A stretch of 64,000 nt of DNA, from the NCBI RefSeq assembly GCF_001592365.1, contig NZ_BCWU01000006.1:62001-126000 (forward strand). The letters run 5' to 3'. The notes under the pieces were generated by a model. The model was not told the DNA's origin. It worked only from the letters and a program-made list of their open reading frames with translations, and ran no database searches. The DNA is from Gordonia hydrophobica NBRC 16057 (lineage in GTDB: Bacteria > Actinomycetota > Actinomycetes > Mycobacteriales > Mycobacteriaceae). Numbering within the stretch: the stretch's first letter is position 1; the number at the start of each line of letters is the position of its first letter. The position numbers and the translations under genes are program-made. Shown here in pieces: positions 63,851-64,000 of this stretch.

Positions 63851-64000
63851 TCACGCGGGGAGGTCGGCGAGATCGGCGAGCGCCGCGCGATGGCGTCCCG
63901 GTGTCCCGAGTGCGATCTGATCTGCCTTGGCCCGTTTCAGATAGAGATGTGCGGGATGCTCCCAGGTCATGCCGATGCCGCCGTGCAGTTGGACGGCCTC
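63851..64000 (-). CDS. Acyl-CoA dehydrogenase, C-terminal part (partial)
   Basis: The minus-strand frame enters from the window edge and ends at 63851. It encodes 49 residues including AVQLHGGIGMTWEHPAHLYL and KRAKADQIALG. The Q-x-H-G-G-x-G sequence binds FAD in acyl-CoA dehydrogenases, and the following helix is the usual end of the FadE family. With the neighbouring ligase, carboxylase and synthetase remnant it points to fatty or branched acid breakdown. Confidence 0.85.
   Translation of the reverse strand, partial: EAVQLHGGIGMTWEHPAHLYLKRAKADQIALGTPGRHRAALADLADLPA

Overview
The window comes from a high-G+C, mycolic-acid-containing actinobacterium, most likely Gordonia or a close relative (inference). 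The evidence is an antigen-85-type mycolyltransferase, the arabinan enzyme AftC, two 13E12/DUF222-HNH genes, many leaderless GTG/ATG starts, and a gene order that follows the Mycobacterium tuberculosis Rv2669-Rv2703 block. That order runs GNAT, zapE, ribD-like, lipoprotein hydrolase, aftC, msrB, hemQ-hemY-hemE, DUF3000, RNase D, dxs, TrmA-like, APC permease, ceoB-ceoC, OB-fold, hydrolase, DUF3710, dut, DUF3093, DUF4193, cei, suhB, ppgK, sigA.

Layout: 1-2.1 kb holds the end of an ABC exporter, a small Gly-rich peptide, a mycolyltransferase and a GNAT enzyme. 2.5-3.7 kb holds a tRNA-Val(CAC) facing left and two copies of a tRNA-Gly/Cys/Val transcription unit, each with its own promoter and terminator. 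3.7-6.2 kb holds two convergent DUF4261 paralogues and another GNAT gene.

6.2-18.7 kb is an accessory island and the most interesting part. It contains a SNF2-type helicase with a C-terminal DUF3883 nuclease-like domain, a DUF1156 adenine methylase, and a very large DUF499 ATPase that begins with a HEPN (Swt1-like) domain. These parts recall BREX type 3 and DISARM, but no pglZ, brxA or brxF is present. All three genes carry the same operator-like palindrome GCACAC-N4-GTGTGC at their start, which points to one co-regulated phage-defence system. The operon is split by a 13E12 HNH gene and by an array of large palindromes with 29-nt arms. The methylase gene is itself a composition mosaic.

18.7-53.5 kb is the conserved core block. 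It is interrupted by two insertions relative to M. tuberculosis: a cobalamin-riboswitch operon for a B12-type ABC importer plus a chelatase/ferredoxin protein (22.8-26.6 kb), and an nsrR-hmp nitric oxide detoxification pair (40.3-42.1 kb) where DUF3159 would stand. A second 13E12 HNH gene with flanking repeats sits between cei and suhB.

55.23-57.68 kb is an IS481-family element with terminal inverted repeats and a 6-bp CCTAGA target duplication. It carries an SDR oxidoreductase and a divergent TetR repressor as passengers, and its transposase is frameshifted. The right end (57.8-64 kb) is an acyl-CoA catabolism cluster: a single-chain biotin-dependent carboxylase, a CoA ligase, a TetR regulator with a perfect palindromic operator, a collapsed acyl-CoA synthetase pseudogene and the end of an acyl-CoA dehydrogenase.
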